A DNA stretch of 64,000 bases from Candidatus Gastranaerophilales bacterium (GCA_017402995.1 JAFQOV010000016.1:1-64000), one strand, 5' to 3'. Shown: positions 53,247 to 62,171, numbered from the stretch's first letter. The notes: a model not told the origin generated them from the letters alone. Numbers and translations: made by a program.

Positions 53247-54503
53247 TTAGGCTTTATTTTTAAGCAATTGCGCAACAACTTCTTTAAGAGCAATTTTAAT
53301 ATGGAAATAATTTAAACCACCTTGAATATAAATCGCCCAAGGGTCTCTGCAAGGTCCATCTGCCGATAGTTCAATTGTTGAGCCTTCAATGAAGCTTCCG
53401 CCAGCCATTAATAAATCACACGCATAACCAGGCACTGTGTCTGGAATTGGAGTTAAATAGCTTTCAACGGGAGAAGATTTTTGTATCATTGCGCAAAAGT
53501 CTTGTTGTTCTTGAATATTGTTTAATTTAACAGTTTGAATTAAATCACTTCTTTTAGAATTTGAAGATGGAAAAGTTGAATAATTCATGTCTTCAAAAAC
53601 TTTTGCTGTTAAAATTGCACCTTTGTGCGCATCAGAAACAACATTTGGCGCCATAAAAAACCCTTGCAACATAACGCGTGTTTGATTGTGCATAGCACCA
53701 CCTTCTGCGCCAATTCCAGGAGCAGTTAAACGACGCGCTGCCATATCAACATATTTTTTTGAGCCTGCGATATATCCGCCTGCTTCAACAATTCCGCCCC
53801 CTGGATTTTTAATTAAACTTCCAGCAATTAAATCTGCCCCAACTTCAATTGGTTCTTTGTAATCTACAAATTCGCCATAGCAATTATCTACAAAACAGCA
53901 AATTTCAGGGTTTTTCGCATGAACAATCTGGCAAATTCTTTCAATATCTTCAATTGATAATGGTTTTCTTAATGAATATCCGCGAGAACGTTGAATTAAA
54001 ACCATTTTAGTATCTTCTGAAAGATATTTTTCAATATTTTCAAAATCAACTTCAAGCCCATCTTTTAAAGGTACTTCGCTATATTTAACCCCATGACCCA
54101 TCAAGCTTGTATCAAAATCGTCACAACCTTTTCTTGAGCCAATAATTTGTTGCATGGTGTCATATGGTTCGCCTGCAATTGAAACCAATCTATCGCCATA
54201 TCTTAAAACGCCAAACAATGCACAAGCTATTGTATGTGAACCAGATACAAAATGTGGGCGAACAATTGCACTTTGAGCGCCAAAAACTTGCGCATATACT
54301 TTATCTAGCGCCTCTCTACCAATATCATCATGCCCGTAACCTGTGACTGTATAAAAATGTTCTTCGCCAATTTTATTATCATAAAAAGCTTTTAAAACTT
54401 TTTTTTGGTTAAATTCTGTTATTTTATCAATCTCGAAAAATCTCTCTTGAAGGGATTTTTGCGCACTTTCTACAATTTGCGTTGCTTGGTTTAGATAGTT
54501 CAT
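53247..54503 (-). CDS. Methionine gamma-lyase family protein (aluminium resistance-type, PLP)
   Basis: This PLP enzyme of the Met_gamma_lyase family has 418 residues. The N-terminal region has YGHDDIGREALDKVYAQVFG. SGSHTIACALFGVLRYGD is the conserved phosphate/cofactor area. The cofactor Asp is in CFVDNCYGEFVDY, and the Schiff-base Lys in LIAGSLIKNPGGGIVEAGGY. RRLTAPGIGAEGGAM and DLLMAGGSFIEGSTIELSAD are typical. The real substrate in this family is unsettled, since the aluminium-resistance label is historical. Its ATG overlaps the diadenylate cyclase stop by one base (TAATG), which suggests a coupled unit with cdaA and lysA. Confidence 0.9.
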   Translation of the reverse strand: MNYLNQATQIVESAQKSLQERFFEIDKITEFNQKKVLKAFYDNKIGEEHFYTVTGYGHDDIGREALDKVYAQVFGAQSAIVRPHFVSGSHTIACALFGVLRYGDRLVSIAGEPYDTMQQIIGSRKGCDDFDTSLMGHGVKYSEVPLKDGLEVDFENIEKYLSEDTKMVLIQRSRGYSLRKPLSIEDIERICQIVHAKNPEICCFVDNCYGEFVDYKEPIEVGADLIAGSLIKNPGGGIVEAGGYIAGSKKYVDMAARRLTAPGIGAEGGAMHNQTRVMLQGFFMAPNVVSDAHKGAILTAKVFEDMNYSTFPSSNSKRSDLIQTVKLNNIQEQQDFCAMIQKSSPVESYLTPIPDTVPGYACDLLMAGGSFIEGSTIELSADGPCRDPWAIYIQGGLNYFHIKIALKEVVAQLLKNKA

Positions 54504-55408
54504 TAATTTTTCCCGAAAATATTATCAAATTTGATAAAATTTTTCTCTCCTGTTTGTTTTTCTTCTTGTTTATAGCCTAAAATTCTGATTAAATCAGCTT
54601 TTAATTTTCCTAAATCTTCATATTTTTTCAAAATGCCATCAATTGCAACAGAAACATCTCCTGTTTCTTCTGAAACAACGATACAAGCACAATCTGGATA
54701 AATTTCTGATACACCGATTGCAGCTCTATGGCGAGTTCCATATCTCCAAGATAGTTTAGGATCCTCTGTTAATGGCAACAAAACTCCAGCCGAAATGATT
54801 TTATTATCGCGAATTACAACCGCGCCATCATGAAGCGGAGTATTTGGGAAAAAGATTGTTAACAATAACTCTTGCGAAATATCAGCGTTAATTTTAACTC
54901 CAACATCAGATTGAGTTAAAGAAGAGATATCTTTTTGTAAAACAATCAACCCACCAGTTTTTGATTTAGATAAATATTTTATTGTTTCAATTAATTCTTG
55001 AGCAATATCTACCCTTTTTTCATTAATGAAATCAACGCCATTTCCAAATAATTTTTCAAATAAATTTCCTTGACCGATATAACCCAAAAAACGACGTAAT
55101 TCGGGTTGGAAAATGACAATCAAAGCAAAAGATACGATACTTACTAATGTTTTTAAGAAAACACCAAAAATATTCAAATTAATTTTAATTAAAATTTCGG
55201 AAATAACCCACATGATCACAAGCGCTAATGAGCCTCTGACAAGGTTTTCGCTTTGCGTGCCTTTAATAAATCTTTTATATAAATAATATAAAAGGAAAAC
55301 TAAAATTGAAATTTCAAAAAAATGAATAACGATTGCAACTCTGTCCATTTCTTCAAAAAAATGTTGCAATTGAGATAACAAAACTACATCTAATCCTGCA
55401 AAATTCAT
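54503..55408 (-). CDS. cdaA: Diadenylate cyclase CdaA
   Basis: This membrane enzyme makes cyclic-di-AMP from two ATP. Three membrane helices in the first 100 residues (for example VIHFFEISILVFLLYYLYKR) precede the DAC domain. FQPELRRFLGYIGQGN leads in, followed by the catalytic DGA motif in NTPLHDGAVVIRDNKI and the RHR motif in YGTRHRAAIGVSE. The 301 residues are slightly longer than typical, with a Lys/Glu-rich tail. In Firmicutes cdaA sits with cdaR and glmM; here it lies between lysA and a PLP enzyme, a different context. c-di-AMP usually controls potassium and cell-wall homeostasis. Confidence 0.95.
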   Translation of the reverse strand: MNFAGLDVVLLSQLQHFFEEMDRVAIVIHFFEISILVFLLYYLYKRFIKGTQSENLVRGSLALVIMWVISEILIKINLNIFGVFLKTLVSIVSFALIVIFQPELRRFLGYIGQGNLFEKLFGNGVDFINEKRVDIAQELIETIKYLSKSKTGGLIVLQKDISSLTQSDVGVKINADISQELLLTIFFPNTPLHDGAVVIRDNKIISAGVLLPLTEDPKLSWRYGTRHRAAIGVSEIYPDCACIVVSEETGDVSVAIDGILKKYEDLGKLKADLIRILGYKQEEKQTGEKNFIKFDNIFGKN

Positions 55409-55424
55409 GTTTTCCTCGATATTT

Positions 55425-56747
55425 CTATAATCTATCTAATATTACATCATTTTGGGTTAATTGTTCAAGAGTTTGCCTTTTCACAATGATATCTGATTGA
55501 CCGTTGTTAATTAAAACCATTGCAGGTTTTAGAGCGCTATTATAATTTGATGACATTGAATAGCAATATGCTCCAGTATCAAAAACGCACAAAATATCAC
55601 CAGCAGTCGGAGAATTTAGCTCAATATCTTTTAATAAAATATCGCCTGATTCGCAACATTTTCCAGCGACAGTAACTGTTTCATATTTTTCTTCGTCTTT
55701 TTTATTTGCAATTTGCGCGCTGTATTGCGCTTGATATAATGAAGGGCGAATATTATCGGTCATTCCGCCATCAATAGCGATATATTTTCTCACATTTGGA
55801 ATAATTTTTTCGCTACCGATTGTATACAAAGAAAAACCAGCCGAACAAACCAAAGAGCGCCCAGGTTCAATATAAAGCGTTGGTTTTTCAAGATTAAATT
55901 TAGCGCAACCATCATCAATTGCTTTAATGATTACATCTGCAACTTCATAAACGCTTGGTGGGTTATCTTCTTTTGTATATGCAATTCCAAGCCCACCGCC
56001 GATATTCATTTCATCTAGTTTAATGTTGAATTTATCTTGCAAACGTTTGATTTCAGACATGATTACTTGAATTTCGTCATAAAAACATTGTGTTTCAAAA
56101 ATTTGCGAGCCAATATGTGCATGTAAACCTTTTAAATCAAGGTTTTTATATTCGTTTTGAATTAAATTAATTGCTTCATCAAGCGCTGATAAATCAAACC
56201 CAAATTTTGAATCTAGCTGTCCTGTTTGAATATATTCATGCGTATGACATTCAATTCCTGGGGTAATTCTTAAGTGAATTTTTTGAACTTTGCCCATGCT
56301 TTTAGCAATTTTATTTAAAAACCCAAGTTCATATAAGTTATCTACGCTAAAATGGTCGATATTATGATTTATTGCATAAACTATTTCATCATATGTTTTA
56401 TTGTTGCCATTAAACGAAACTTTATCAAAAGTTATTCCCGCATTTAATAAAATGTGCATTTCGCCTAATGAAACAACATCAAACCCAAAGCCAAAACTTG
56501 AAAAAATCTTTGCGACGGAAGATGTTAAAAGAGCTTTTGAAGCAAACAAGATTTTTATTTTTTCATATTTTGAAAAAGCATTTTTGTAATCTTGTGCCAT
56601 TTGGCGCAAAGAAACTTCATCTAAGACATATAAAGGAGTAGAAAATTTATTTGCTAAGTCAACTAAATCACAACCTGATATTTCAAGATTTCCTTTTTCG
56701 TTAACTCTTGTGCTTAAAGGTTTAATACTTTGATTGACATATGGCAT
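55425..56747 (-). CDS. lysA: Diaminopimelate decarboxylase
   Basis: This PLP enzyme converts meso-diaminopimelate to lysine. Its 440 residues include the PLP Lys in KILFASKALLTS (about residue 70), GFDVVSLGEMHILLNAGI, and the HIGSQIFETQCF region. The Gly-rich phosphate loop is in EMNIGGGLGIAY and TLYIEPGRSLV, and the substrate-binding Cys/Glu in AGKCCESGDILLKD. The length is typical. It leads the lysA-cdaA-PLP enzyme run. It is divergent from the AI-2E-type gene with a 77-base spacer. Confidence 0.97.
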   Translation of the reverse strand: MPYVNQSIKPLSTRVNEKGNLEISGCDLVDLANKFSTPLYVLDEVSLRQMAQDYKNAFSKYEKIKILFASKALLTSSVAKIFSSFGFGFDVVSLGEMHILLNAGITFDKVSFNGNNKTYDEIVYAINHNIDHFSVDNLYELGFLNKIAKSMGKVQKIHLRITPGIECHTHEYIQTGQLDSKFGFDLSALDEAINLIQNEYKNLDLKGLHAHIGSQIFETQCFYDEIQVIMSEIKRLQDKFNIKLDEMNIGGGLGIAYTKEDNPPSVYEVADVIIKAIDDGCAKFNLEKPTLYIEPGRSLVCSAGFSLYTIGSEKIIPNVRKYIAIDGGMTDNIRPSLYQAQYSAQIANKKDEEKYETVTVAGKCCESGDILLKDIELNSPTAGDILCVFDTGAYCYSMSSNYNSALKPAMVLINNGQSDIIVKRQTLEQLTQNDVILDRL

Positions 56748-56824
56748 AATAGACTTTTACTCCTTGCTAAATTTTACAAAAAATTATAACATAAAATTAC
56801 TATACGAAAGTAAAAGAGGTTAAA

Positions 56825-57853
56825 ATGTTCGATTTAAACAATAAATTTTTAAGCATAGGAAATATTATTACTTTTATTTTAATACTAGGGGTTCTTGCTC
56901 TTTGCTTCCAAGCAATTGATATTCTTTTAATATTATTTGCTTCTTTTGTAATCACTTGCGCAATTAATCCAATAATCGACAAAATGGAAAAGAAAATTCC
57001 GCGAATTTGGGCAACAACAATTGTTCTTTTGGCTTTAATTTTAGCAAGTTTGTTAATCATTGTTCCTTTAATCACAGTTTGCGTTAAAGAGGCTTCTGGC
57101 TTAGCGATTAATTTTCCAAATATCTTAGATAACATAGATAAATTTTTAAATATCAAAATTTTTGACAAACAAATTTCAGATTTTGTAACGCTAGATGCCC
57201 TAAAAGATTCAGTTTTACAAGCTTCTCAAAGAGTAATTGAAAACTCAATTTCTGCGGGCAAAGTTGTCGCAAGCTTTATAAGCGCTGGGTTTGCAATTTC
57301 AATTATGGTATTTTATTTAACTTATGATAAAAAAAGAATTCAAGATAAATTTATTGAATTTTTCCCTCAACCACAAAAAGAAAAAGCGCTAAATATCATT
57401 GAAAATATTTCATCAAAAGTTGGAAACTACATTTTCGCGCAAGGCATTGCAATGATTTTTGTTGGCGCATTAACTACCATTGGACTTTTACTAATTGGTC
57501 ATGACCATGCGTTTTTACTTGGGTTTATCACTTGCATAATGGATATTATTCCTGTTATTGGTCCTGCAATTGCAATTGCAATTGGTTTAATCACAAGTGT
57601 ATCAGACGGCGCGATTTTTGTACTTTTAACTTTTATCGTTTATATTATTGCTCAATGGGCGCAAAATCAGCTTTTAAGACCAATCGTTTTTGGAAAACTT
57701 TTAAACATGCACCCTCTTGTAATTATTGTTGCCCTATTAGCTTCTGCAAAATTTTTGGGCTTCTGGGGTGTAGTTTTATCCCCTGCAATCGCTTGTGTTA
57801 TCTGTACATTGGTTGATGAATTATATTTAGATAAAATAAACAAAAAAGATTAA
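56825..57853 (+). CDS. AI-2E family (PerM-like) membrane transporter
   Basis: This membrane protein has 342 residues and about seven to eight hydrophobic segments. The family's N-terminal helices and ITCAINPIIDKMEKKIPRIW are recognisable, and the central long helical domain carries VIENSISAGKVVASFISAGF. The conserved C-terminal part has GHDHAFLLGFITCIMDIIPV, IGPAIAIAIGLITSVSDGAI and AQNQLLRPIVFGKLLNMHPL. Family members export autoinducer-2 or act as Na+/H+ antiporters, so the substrate is open. AGAGG lies before the ATG. The radical SAM gene begins one base after its stop. Confidence 0.92.
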   Translation: MFDLNNKFLSIGNIITFILILGVLALCFQAIDILLILFASFVITCAINPIIDKMEKKIPRIWATTIVLLALILASLLIIVPLITVCVKEASGLAINFPNILDNIDKFLNIKIFDKQISDFVTLDALKDSVLQASQRVIENSISAGKVVASFISAGFAISIMVFYLTYDKKRIQDKFIEFFPQPQKEKALNIIENISSKVGNYIFAQGIAMIFVGALTTIGLLLIGHDHAFLLGFITCIMDIIPVIGPAIAIAIGLITSVSDGAIFVLLTFIVYIIAQWAQNQLLRPIVFGKLLNMHPLVIIVALLASAKFLGFWGVVLSPAIACVICTLVDELYLDKINKKD

Positions 57854-57854
57854 A

Positions 57855-59408
57855 ATGGAAAAGTTTTTATATCAAAGAATTGAAAAAAAAGACCCAAAAT
57901 TAAATGTTTGGTTTGCCTATGGCGCGCCTGAAAGCTTTGCTATGGCATCATTAGGCTATTTAGCAATTTTTAAAGATTTAGATTTAAATCCAGATTTATT
58001 TGTTGAAAGAATTTATCAAGATACAAAAATTACAACTATTCCATACAAAGCAGTTGATTGCATGGGCTTTTCAATGAGCTTTGAATTAGATATTTTAACC
58101 ATAATCAAAATGCTTGAAAAATATGGTTTTCCTTTATTAGCAAATGAAAGAGGGGAAGATGACCCCTATATTTTCGTTGGTGGACCTGTGACAATGTCTA
58201 ATCCAAAACCATATGAAGATTTTTTTGATTTTATTGCAATTGGCGAAAAAATCGTTTTAGACGACGTTTTCAAAGTTTTAAAAGAAAAAAATAAGCTTTC
58301 AAGAAATGAAGTTTTAAAAAAATTAAGCGAAATTGAAGGAATTTACGTTCCAAAATATAAAAAAGAAGTCACAATCAAAAGAGATGACCTATCTGATGAC
58401 ATAATTTACACAACAATTTTGTCAGATAACAGCTTTTTTAAAGACACGTTTATTATTGAGCTTGAGCGCGGTTGCCCAAAAATGTGTAATTTTTGTTTGG
58501 CAAGCTGGTTAAACATTCCAACACGATTTGTAAAATACGAAAAAATCATTGAAGCAATTGATTTCGGCTTAGCTCATACCAATAAAATCGCCCTTTTAGG
58601 AGCATATGTGGCAGGGCACCCTGATTTTAAAAAAATTATTGAATATATTTCAAAAAAATGTGAAACGCAAGATATCGAGCTTTCAATCTCATCTTTAAGG
58701 GCAGATTTAGCAGACATTGATTTAATCAAAACATTGGTTAAATGCAAACAAAAAACCGCAACAATCGCGCTTGAAGCTGGAAGTCAAAGGTTGAGGGATT
58801 TAATTGGAAAAGATTTATCTGAAAATCAGGTAATTGATACTGTTTTATGTGCCAAAAAAGGCGGTTTAAAAGGGCTTAAAATATACGCCATGCTTGGTTT
58901 ACCAACAGAAAATGACGAAGATATTGAAGAATTAATTAATTTAATTCAAAAAATGAAAAATGAACTTAAAAAAATATCTGGCTCGTTTGATTTAACCTTG
59001 TCTGCTTCAACTTTTATTCCAAAGGCACATACGCCATTTGAAACGGTTGAAAGAACAGATAAAAAGATTCTTGAAAAAAGAATTAATTACCTTAAAAAAA
59101 CATTTCATAAAATGGGCGTAAATTTTAGAGCCTCAAGCGTTGAGTGGGATATCATTCAAGGAATTTTATCAAGATACGATAAAAGTTTGGCAGAATTTTT
59201 AATTGAAGTCGTTGAAAAAGGCGCAAACCTTGGCGCTTTCAAGCAACTTTGGCGCGAAAAAGCCAAAAAAGGACTCTTGCCCTCATTTGACGACGTGGCA
59301 AAAATCCCTTTTTCTAATAACATCACAGCTCTTGATTGGTCCTTTATCAAAACCGGTGCTGACGATTTGAAAAGGGCTCGCCAGCAAAAATTAACCCCTT
59401 ATTTGTAA
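57855..59408 (+). CDS. B12-binding-type radical SAM protein
   Basis: This 517-residue enzyme has an N-terminal Rossmann-like region (about 15-150) as in cobalamin-binding radical SAM proteins, including CMGFSMSFELDILTIIKMLE and YIFVGGPVTMSNPKPYEDFF. The radical SAM core (about 195-420) has cluster cysteines 207, 211 and 214 in ELERGCPKMCNFCLASW. SLRADLADIDLIKTL and IALEAGSQRLRDLIGKDLSE follow. The classic B12 His motif (DxHxxG) is not visible, so cobalamin binding is doubtful. It resembles the family often found with a DUF2344 partner. The function is unknown. The stop overlaps a convergent gene by ten bases. Confidence 0.88.
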   Translation: MEKFLYQRIEKKDPKLNVWFAYGAPESFAMASLGYLAIFKDLDLNPDLFVERIYQDTKITTIPYKAVDCMGFSMSFELDILTIIKMLEKYGFPLLANERGEDDPYIFVGGPVTMSNPKPYEDFFDFIAIGEKIVLDDVFKVLKEKNKLSRNEVLKKLSEIEGIYVPKYKKEVTIKRDDLSDDIIYTTILSDNSFFKDTFIIELERGCPKMCNFCLASWLNIPTRFVKYEKIIEAIDFGLAHTNKIALLGAYVAGHPDFKKIIEYISKKCETQDIELSISSLRADLADIDLIKTLVKCKQKTATIALEAGSQRLRDLIGKDLSENQVIDTVLCAKKGGLKGLKIYAMLGLPTENDEDIEELINLIQKMKNELKKISGSFDLTLSASTFIPKAHTPFETVERTDKKILEKRINYLKKTFHKMGVNFRASSVEWDIIQGILSRYDKSLAEFLIEVVEKGANLGAFKQLWREKAKKGLLPSFDDVAKIPFSNNITALDWSFIKTGADDLKRARQQKLTPYL

Positions 59409-59884
59409 AAATTTGCTTGATTAATCATTGAAAGGTTGTGTAATTGCGAACCCAAAATCGTTGTGAAATCAGCATTTTGATAGTTCTTCTTAAATCTAAT
59501 ATACATGCTTTCAACGTTTTTTTCTAAATCATAAACTTCGGCTAATAATTCTTCGTCATCTACCCCGCGCATAAGCATTGCGAGCTCGTCTTTAATATCT
59601 TGAATATCGTCTTTTGGGTCTTCATTAAAAGGAATATTCAATTGATACATCAAATCAGCCCAGGGTCTATCTGAGTTTGGAATTTCTTGTTCTTGAATAT
59701 TTTGTTGTTTTTCTAAATCTTTTGCTCTTTTTAGCATGGCAATATTCAAATTTTCATTATCTGTCGGATTAAGCCCATATTTGCGCATTTCATCAGCAAG
59801 AGGACTTTCTTTTTTCTCTTCTTTTCGATGAATTGAGTAATAATATTCGTATAAAGATACGCTACCTATCGCATTTATAGACAT
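59399..59884 (-). CDS. Unrecognised acidic 161-residue protein
   Basis: No family is recognised. I chose ATG at 59884 (N-terminus MSINAIGSVSLYEYYYSIHR). The longer reading would add a hydrophobic stretch of 22 residues that lacks a ribosome site. The protein is acidic and helical, with EKKESPLADEMRKYGLNPTD, DPKDDIQDIKDELAMLMRGV and DDEELLAEVYDLEKNVESMY. The ends are polar, and there is no membrane helix in this version. It is convergent with the radical SAM gene and divergent from cytidine deaminase. Its start is the least certain part. Confidence 0.65.
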   Translation of the reverse strand: MSINAIGSVSLYEYYYSIHRKEEKKESPLADEMRKYGLNPTDNENLNIAMLKRAKDLEKQQNIQEQEIPNSDRPWADLMYQLNIPFNEDPKDDIQDIKDELAMLMRGVDDEELLAEVYDLEKNVESMYIRFKKNYQNADFTTILGSQLHNLSMINQANFYK

Positions 59885-60011
59885 ATTCTCTTGATACCTT
59901 CGGGGGATACTATATAAAATAAATACCCAAAATAGTGGAAAAATAACCAAAAGGCTGGCTTTTTTAAAAAAATAACGTTATAATATGCTACACAGCATTC
60001 GCGAGGTGAAA

Positions 60012-60410
60012 ATGGACAAAATATATTACGAGCTTTTAGAACAAGCGAAAGAAGCAAGCAAAAAAGCATATGCTAAATATTCAAACTTTTTTGTAGGAGC
60101 TTGTGCATTATTTGAAAGTGGAGAGAAATTTTGCGGTTGCAATATTGAAAATGCAAGTTATGGTTTAACTATCTGTGCCGAAAGAGTTGCGATTTCAAAC
60201 GCTATTGCAAACGGGGAAAAAAGTGCCATTAAAGCGATTGCAATTTATTCACCAAATCAAAAATTGTGTTTTCCATGCGGTGCTTGCAGACAGTGGCTCA
60301 GTGAATTTGCCACCAATGACGATATTAAAATTATTTTAGAAGACGAAAACGATATCAAAGTTCAAACTCTAAAAGAACTTTTCCCTTGCGGTTTTAAATT
60401 GAACGATTAA
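60012..60410 (+). CDS. cdd: Cytidine deaminase
   Basis: This zinc enzyme converts cytidine to uridine for pyrimidine salvage. From ATG 60012 (GAGGTG upstream) it has 132 residues, typical of the tetrameric form. YAKYSNFFVGACALFESGEK is the N-terminal signature. The zinc ligands and catalytic Glu are in LTICAERVAISNAI (Cys-Ala-Glu), and the second Cys pair in CFPCGACRQWLSEFA. The C-terminal LKELFPCGFKLND is usual. All active residues are intact. The next gene is convergent and abuts its stop. Confidence 0.96.
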   Translation: MDKIYYELLEQAKEASKKAYAKYSNFFVGACALFESGEKFCGCNIENASYGLTICAERVAISNAIANGEKSAIKAIAIYSPNQKLCFPCGACRQWLSEFATNDDIKIILEDENDIKVQTLKELFPCGFKLND

Positions 60411-60632
60411 TTATTCGTCAGCTAAAACTTGTTTTAATTCGATATCTGGTTTGCCAAGAACTCTAACAAGTTCTAAAACAGATGCTTTCATTTGGCATTT
60501 TTGGCTTGAATTGTTGAAAAAATCTGTATAAAAACAACCTTCGCAGTTGCAACCTCTTTTGTAACATTCGATAGCAGTTTGTGTCCATCTTCTAACTGCA
60601 GTTGCTCTGCCGAAATCTCTACTTTTTAACAC
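60411..60632 (-). CDS. Small cysteine-cluster protein of 73 residues
   Basis: I do not recognise a named family. The central CYKRGCNCEGCFYTDFF (about residues 23-39) has four cysteines in C-x5-C-x-C-x2-C spacing, and one more follows in SQKCQMK. This could bind zinc or an iron-sulfur cluster. An Arg/Trp-rich N-terminus (RATAVRRWTQTAI) and a helical C-terminus (SVLELVRVLGKPDIELKQVL) flank it. The start is GTG with GGAGAG nine bases upstream, and a good promoter lies about 60 bases before it. The size and cysteine pattern suggest a regulator or RNA/DNA-binding protein. Confidence 0.72.
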   Translation of the reverse strand: MLKSRDFGRATAVRRWTQTAIECYKRGCNCEGCFYTDFFNNSSQKCQMKASVLELVRVLGKPDIELKQVLADE

Positions 60633-60699
60633 TTTATAAACTCTCCAATATCTAGTAGCCTAATGGGCTTTAAGCATTGCGCCCCTTGGCTTTAATATA

Positions 60700-60727
60700 A
60701 TTATATCCTTTCATGTTCAATTATCAA
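60700..60727 (-). promoter_or_regulatory. Promoter of the 73-residue cysteine-cluster gene
   Basis: On the minus strand TTGATA (60727-60722) and TATAAT (60705-60700) are 16 bases apart. The predicted start near 60693 leaves a leader of about 60 bases before the GTG start codon. Confidence 0.65.
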
Positions 60728-60769
60728 GCAATTTTTCGCCAATTATTACGACATTTTACAATCATGGTA

Positions 60770-60786
60770 ATAGGCATAATGCCTAT
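60770..60786. promoter_or_regulatory. Perfect 17-base palindrome (operator-like)
   Basis: ATAGGCAT and ATGCCTAT flank a central A, a perfect 8-bp dyad. It lies 43 bases upstream of the -35 box of the minus-strand promoter. A dimeric regulator could bind here. No regulator gene is adjacent. Confidence 0.55.
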
Positions 60787-60958
60787 ATTTCGGGCATATC
60801 GGGTAGGTTGAAACCATGTCGTATCATGCTTTTTGAGGATAGCGCTAGTCTTAAAACCATGAATAGTGCATGTTAGAGCATGTTTTAAGTTTTTTTAAAC
60901 CTGTAAACAATTGTAAATAATACGTTAAATTTTAATTTTGAGGCATGCCTTTTATAAA

Positions 60959-61213
60959 TTAAACAAGTTTTAAAAGCTCTTGTTCGATTTTTGCAATCAT
61001 TTCAAAATCAGTATATTTAAGCGCAGATTTTAGCTTTTTCTTTTTAATTAATGTTTGAATGCACTCAAGATTTTTACAAACATAAGCGCTTCTTCCAAGC
61101 TCATTTGAATTTGGATTAATTTTTAAGGTTCCATCTTTTAATTTTGTGATTTTAATTAAATCGCATCTTTGCTTTTCTGTTCTGCAACTTTGACAAATTC
61201 TTGTTTTTTCCAT
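60959..61213 (-). CDS. ylxR: YlxR-family RNA-binding protein
   Basis: This 84-residue protein of the YlxR (DUF448) family starts MEKTRICQSCRTEKQRCDLI, with the Cys-x-x-Cys pair. LKINPNSNELGRSAYVCKN has the conserved G-R-x-A-Y-V-C motif, and a basic helical end follows. YlxR proteins bind RNA and, in some species, modulate RNase P or nucleoid-related expression. It normally sits between nusA and infB. Here neither is present, and it follows a methyltransferase gene with a one-base overlap (TAATG). Confidence 0.93.
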   Translation of the reverse strand: MEKTRICQSCRTEKQRCDLIKITKLKDGTLKINPNSNELGRSAYVCKNLECIQTLIKKKKLKSALKYTDFEMIAKIEQELLKLV

Positions 61214-62079
61214 TATTTTGTTGCCTTAATTAACGCTGTTTTTGAAATTATTTCTACTTGTTTGTCTGACAATTCTCTTTGAACTTCTAAGATAAAATTA
61301 TCTACTTTTTTCTCTTCAAAATATTCTAAATAGCGCTCCTTCATTGTCTTTTGATTTGGCGCAGGCGGAGTTATAAACCAAGATTTAATAGCGTCAAACT
61401 TTGCAATATAGCTTGATTTAACTTCGTCTACATTAATTAAAACATCACTAAACCCTGCATTATTTAAATTTTCATCTAAAGAATTTGCGCTAAAATTAAC
61501 AAGACAATCATCTTTTCTTGACATAAATTCATCTTCAGCACGCTTAAATTCATCATAATCAGATATATTATATCCTTTTAAAATATCGCCATAACGCGTT
61601 GTTTCAGAAATTATCGGCTCAAAAGCGCAATAAATTCCTTCTGGCTTTAAAACGCGATAAATTTCATCAAAAACAGGTTGTTTTTCAACAATATGAACCA
61701 AAACTGAGCGCATTAAAGCTCTATCGAGATAATTTTTTTCCAACTTCAAACTTGCAACATCACAACACAAAAAGCTTGCGTTATATGGAGTTTGAACATC
61801 TTTTAAAATGTTTTTACATTCATCTAAGCAATCTTGAAATTTATCTTGAAAAATTAATTCAACACTATCTTGAAACCTTTCAATAACACCAAAAGCCAAC
61901 AATCCAGAGCCACAACCAAGGTCTATTATTTTTTGAGCAGACTCAAGATGTGCATAATCCAAAATTTGATTTCTTAAAATCATAAGCCAATTAAGAGTTT
62001 GTTGAACTTGATTTTCGTCCATGTATGCAAATCTTGTTTTTTTAAGCCAAGTTGACCAATTTTTACAAACGTCGCTCAA
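61213..62079 (-). CDS. Class I SAM-dependent methyltransferase
   Basis: This methyltransferase has 288 residues from a TTG at 62079 that has GGAGG five bases upstream. It has motif I in KIIDLGCGSGLLAFGVIERF (about 54-73), LIFQDKFQDCLDECKNILKD, motif post-I/II in FLCCDVASLKL, and YRVLKPEGIYCAFEPIISET as motif III. The N-terminal 35 residues contain WSTWLKKTRFAYMDENQ. It looks like a small-molecule (UbiE/ArsM-like) enzyme, and the acceptor is unknown. It is coupled to ylxR and divergent from the GGDEF gene. A later ATG (MDENQ) cannot be ruled out as the start. Confidence 0.85.
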   Translation of the reverse strand: MSDVCKNWSTWLKKTRFAYMDENQVQQTLNWLMILRNQILDYAHLESAQKIIDLGCGSGLLAFGVIERFQDSVELIFQDKFQDCLDECKNILKDVQTPYNASFLCCDVASLKLEKNYLDRALMRSVLVHIVEKQPVFDEIYRVLKPEGIYCAFEPIISETTRYGDILKGYNISDYDEFKRAEDEFMSRKDDCLVNFSANSLDENLNNAGFSDVLINVDEVKSSYIAKFDAIKSWFITPPAPNQKTMKERYLEYFEEKKVDNFILEVQRELSDKQVEIISKTALIKATK

Positions 62080-62171
62080 AGTTTCCTCCAAATACAGTAT
62101 TTAGGTTTTTTTTCGTGCTTTTTAAATGCTTAACATCTATAATTATATTGTATAGTTTATTGAGTATAATT

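Larger units (their letters stand above)
60633..60958. other. 326-base non-coding region with promoter, palindrome and repeated motif
   Basis: No gene is credible here. The longest in-frame run after a usable ATG is about 15 codons. It contains a minus-strand promoter (60700-60727), a perfect 17-base palindrome at 60770-60786 and two copies of AAACCATG followed 6-7 bases later by CATG (60811-60828 and 60854-60872). The T-rich segment 60880-60897 after CATG stems could end a rightward transcript. Base composition in 60740-60880 is richer in G and C than the surrounding spacers. It could hold a small RNA, but this is unproven. Confidence 0.5.
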
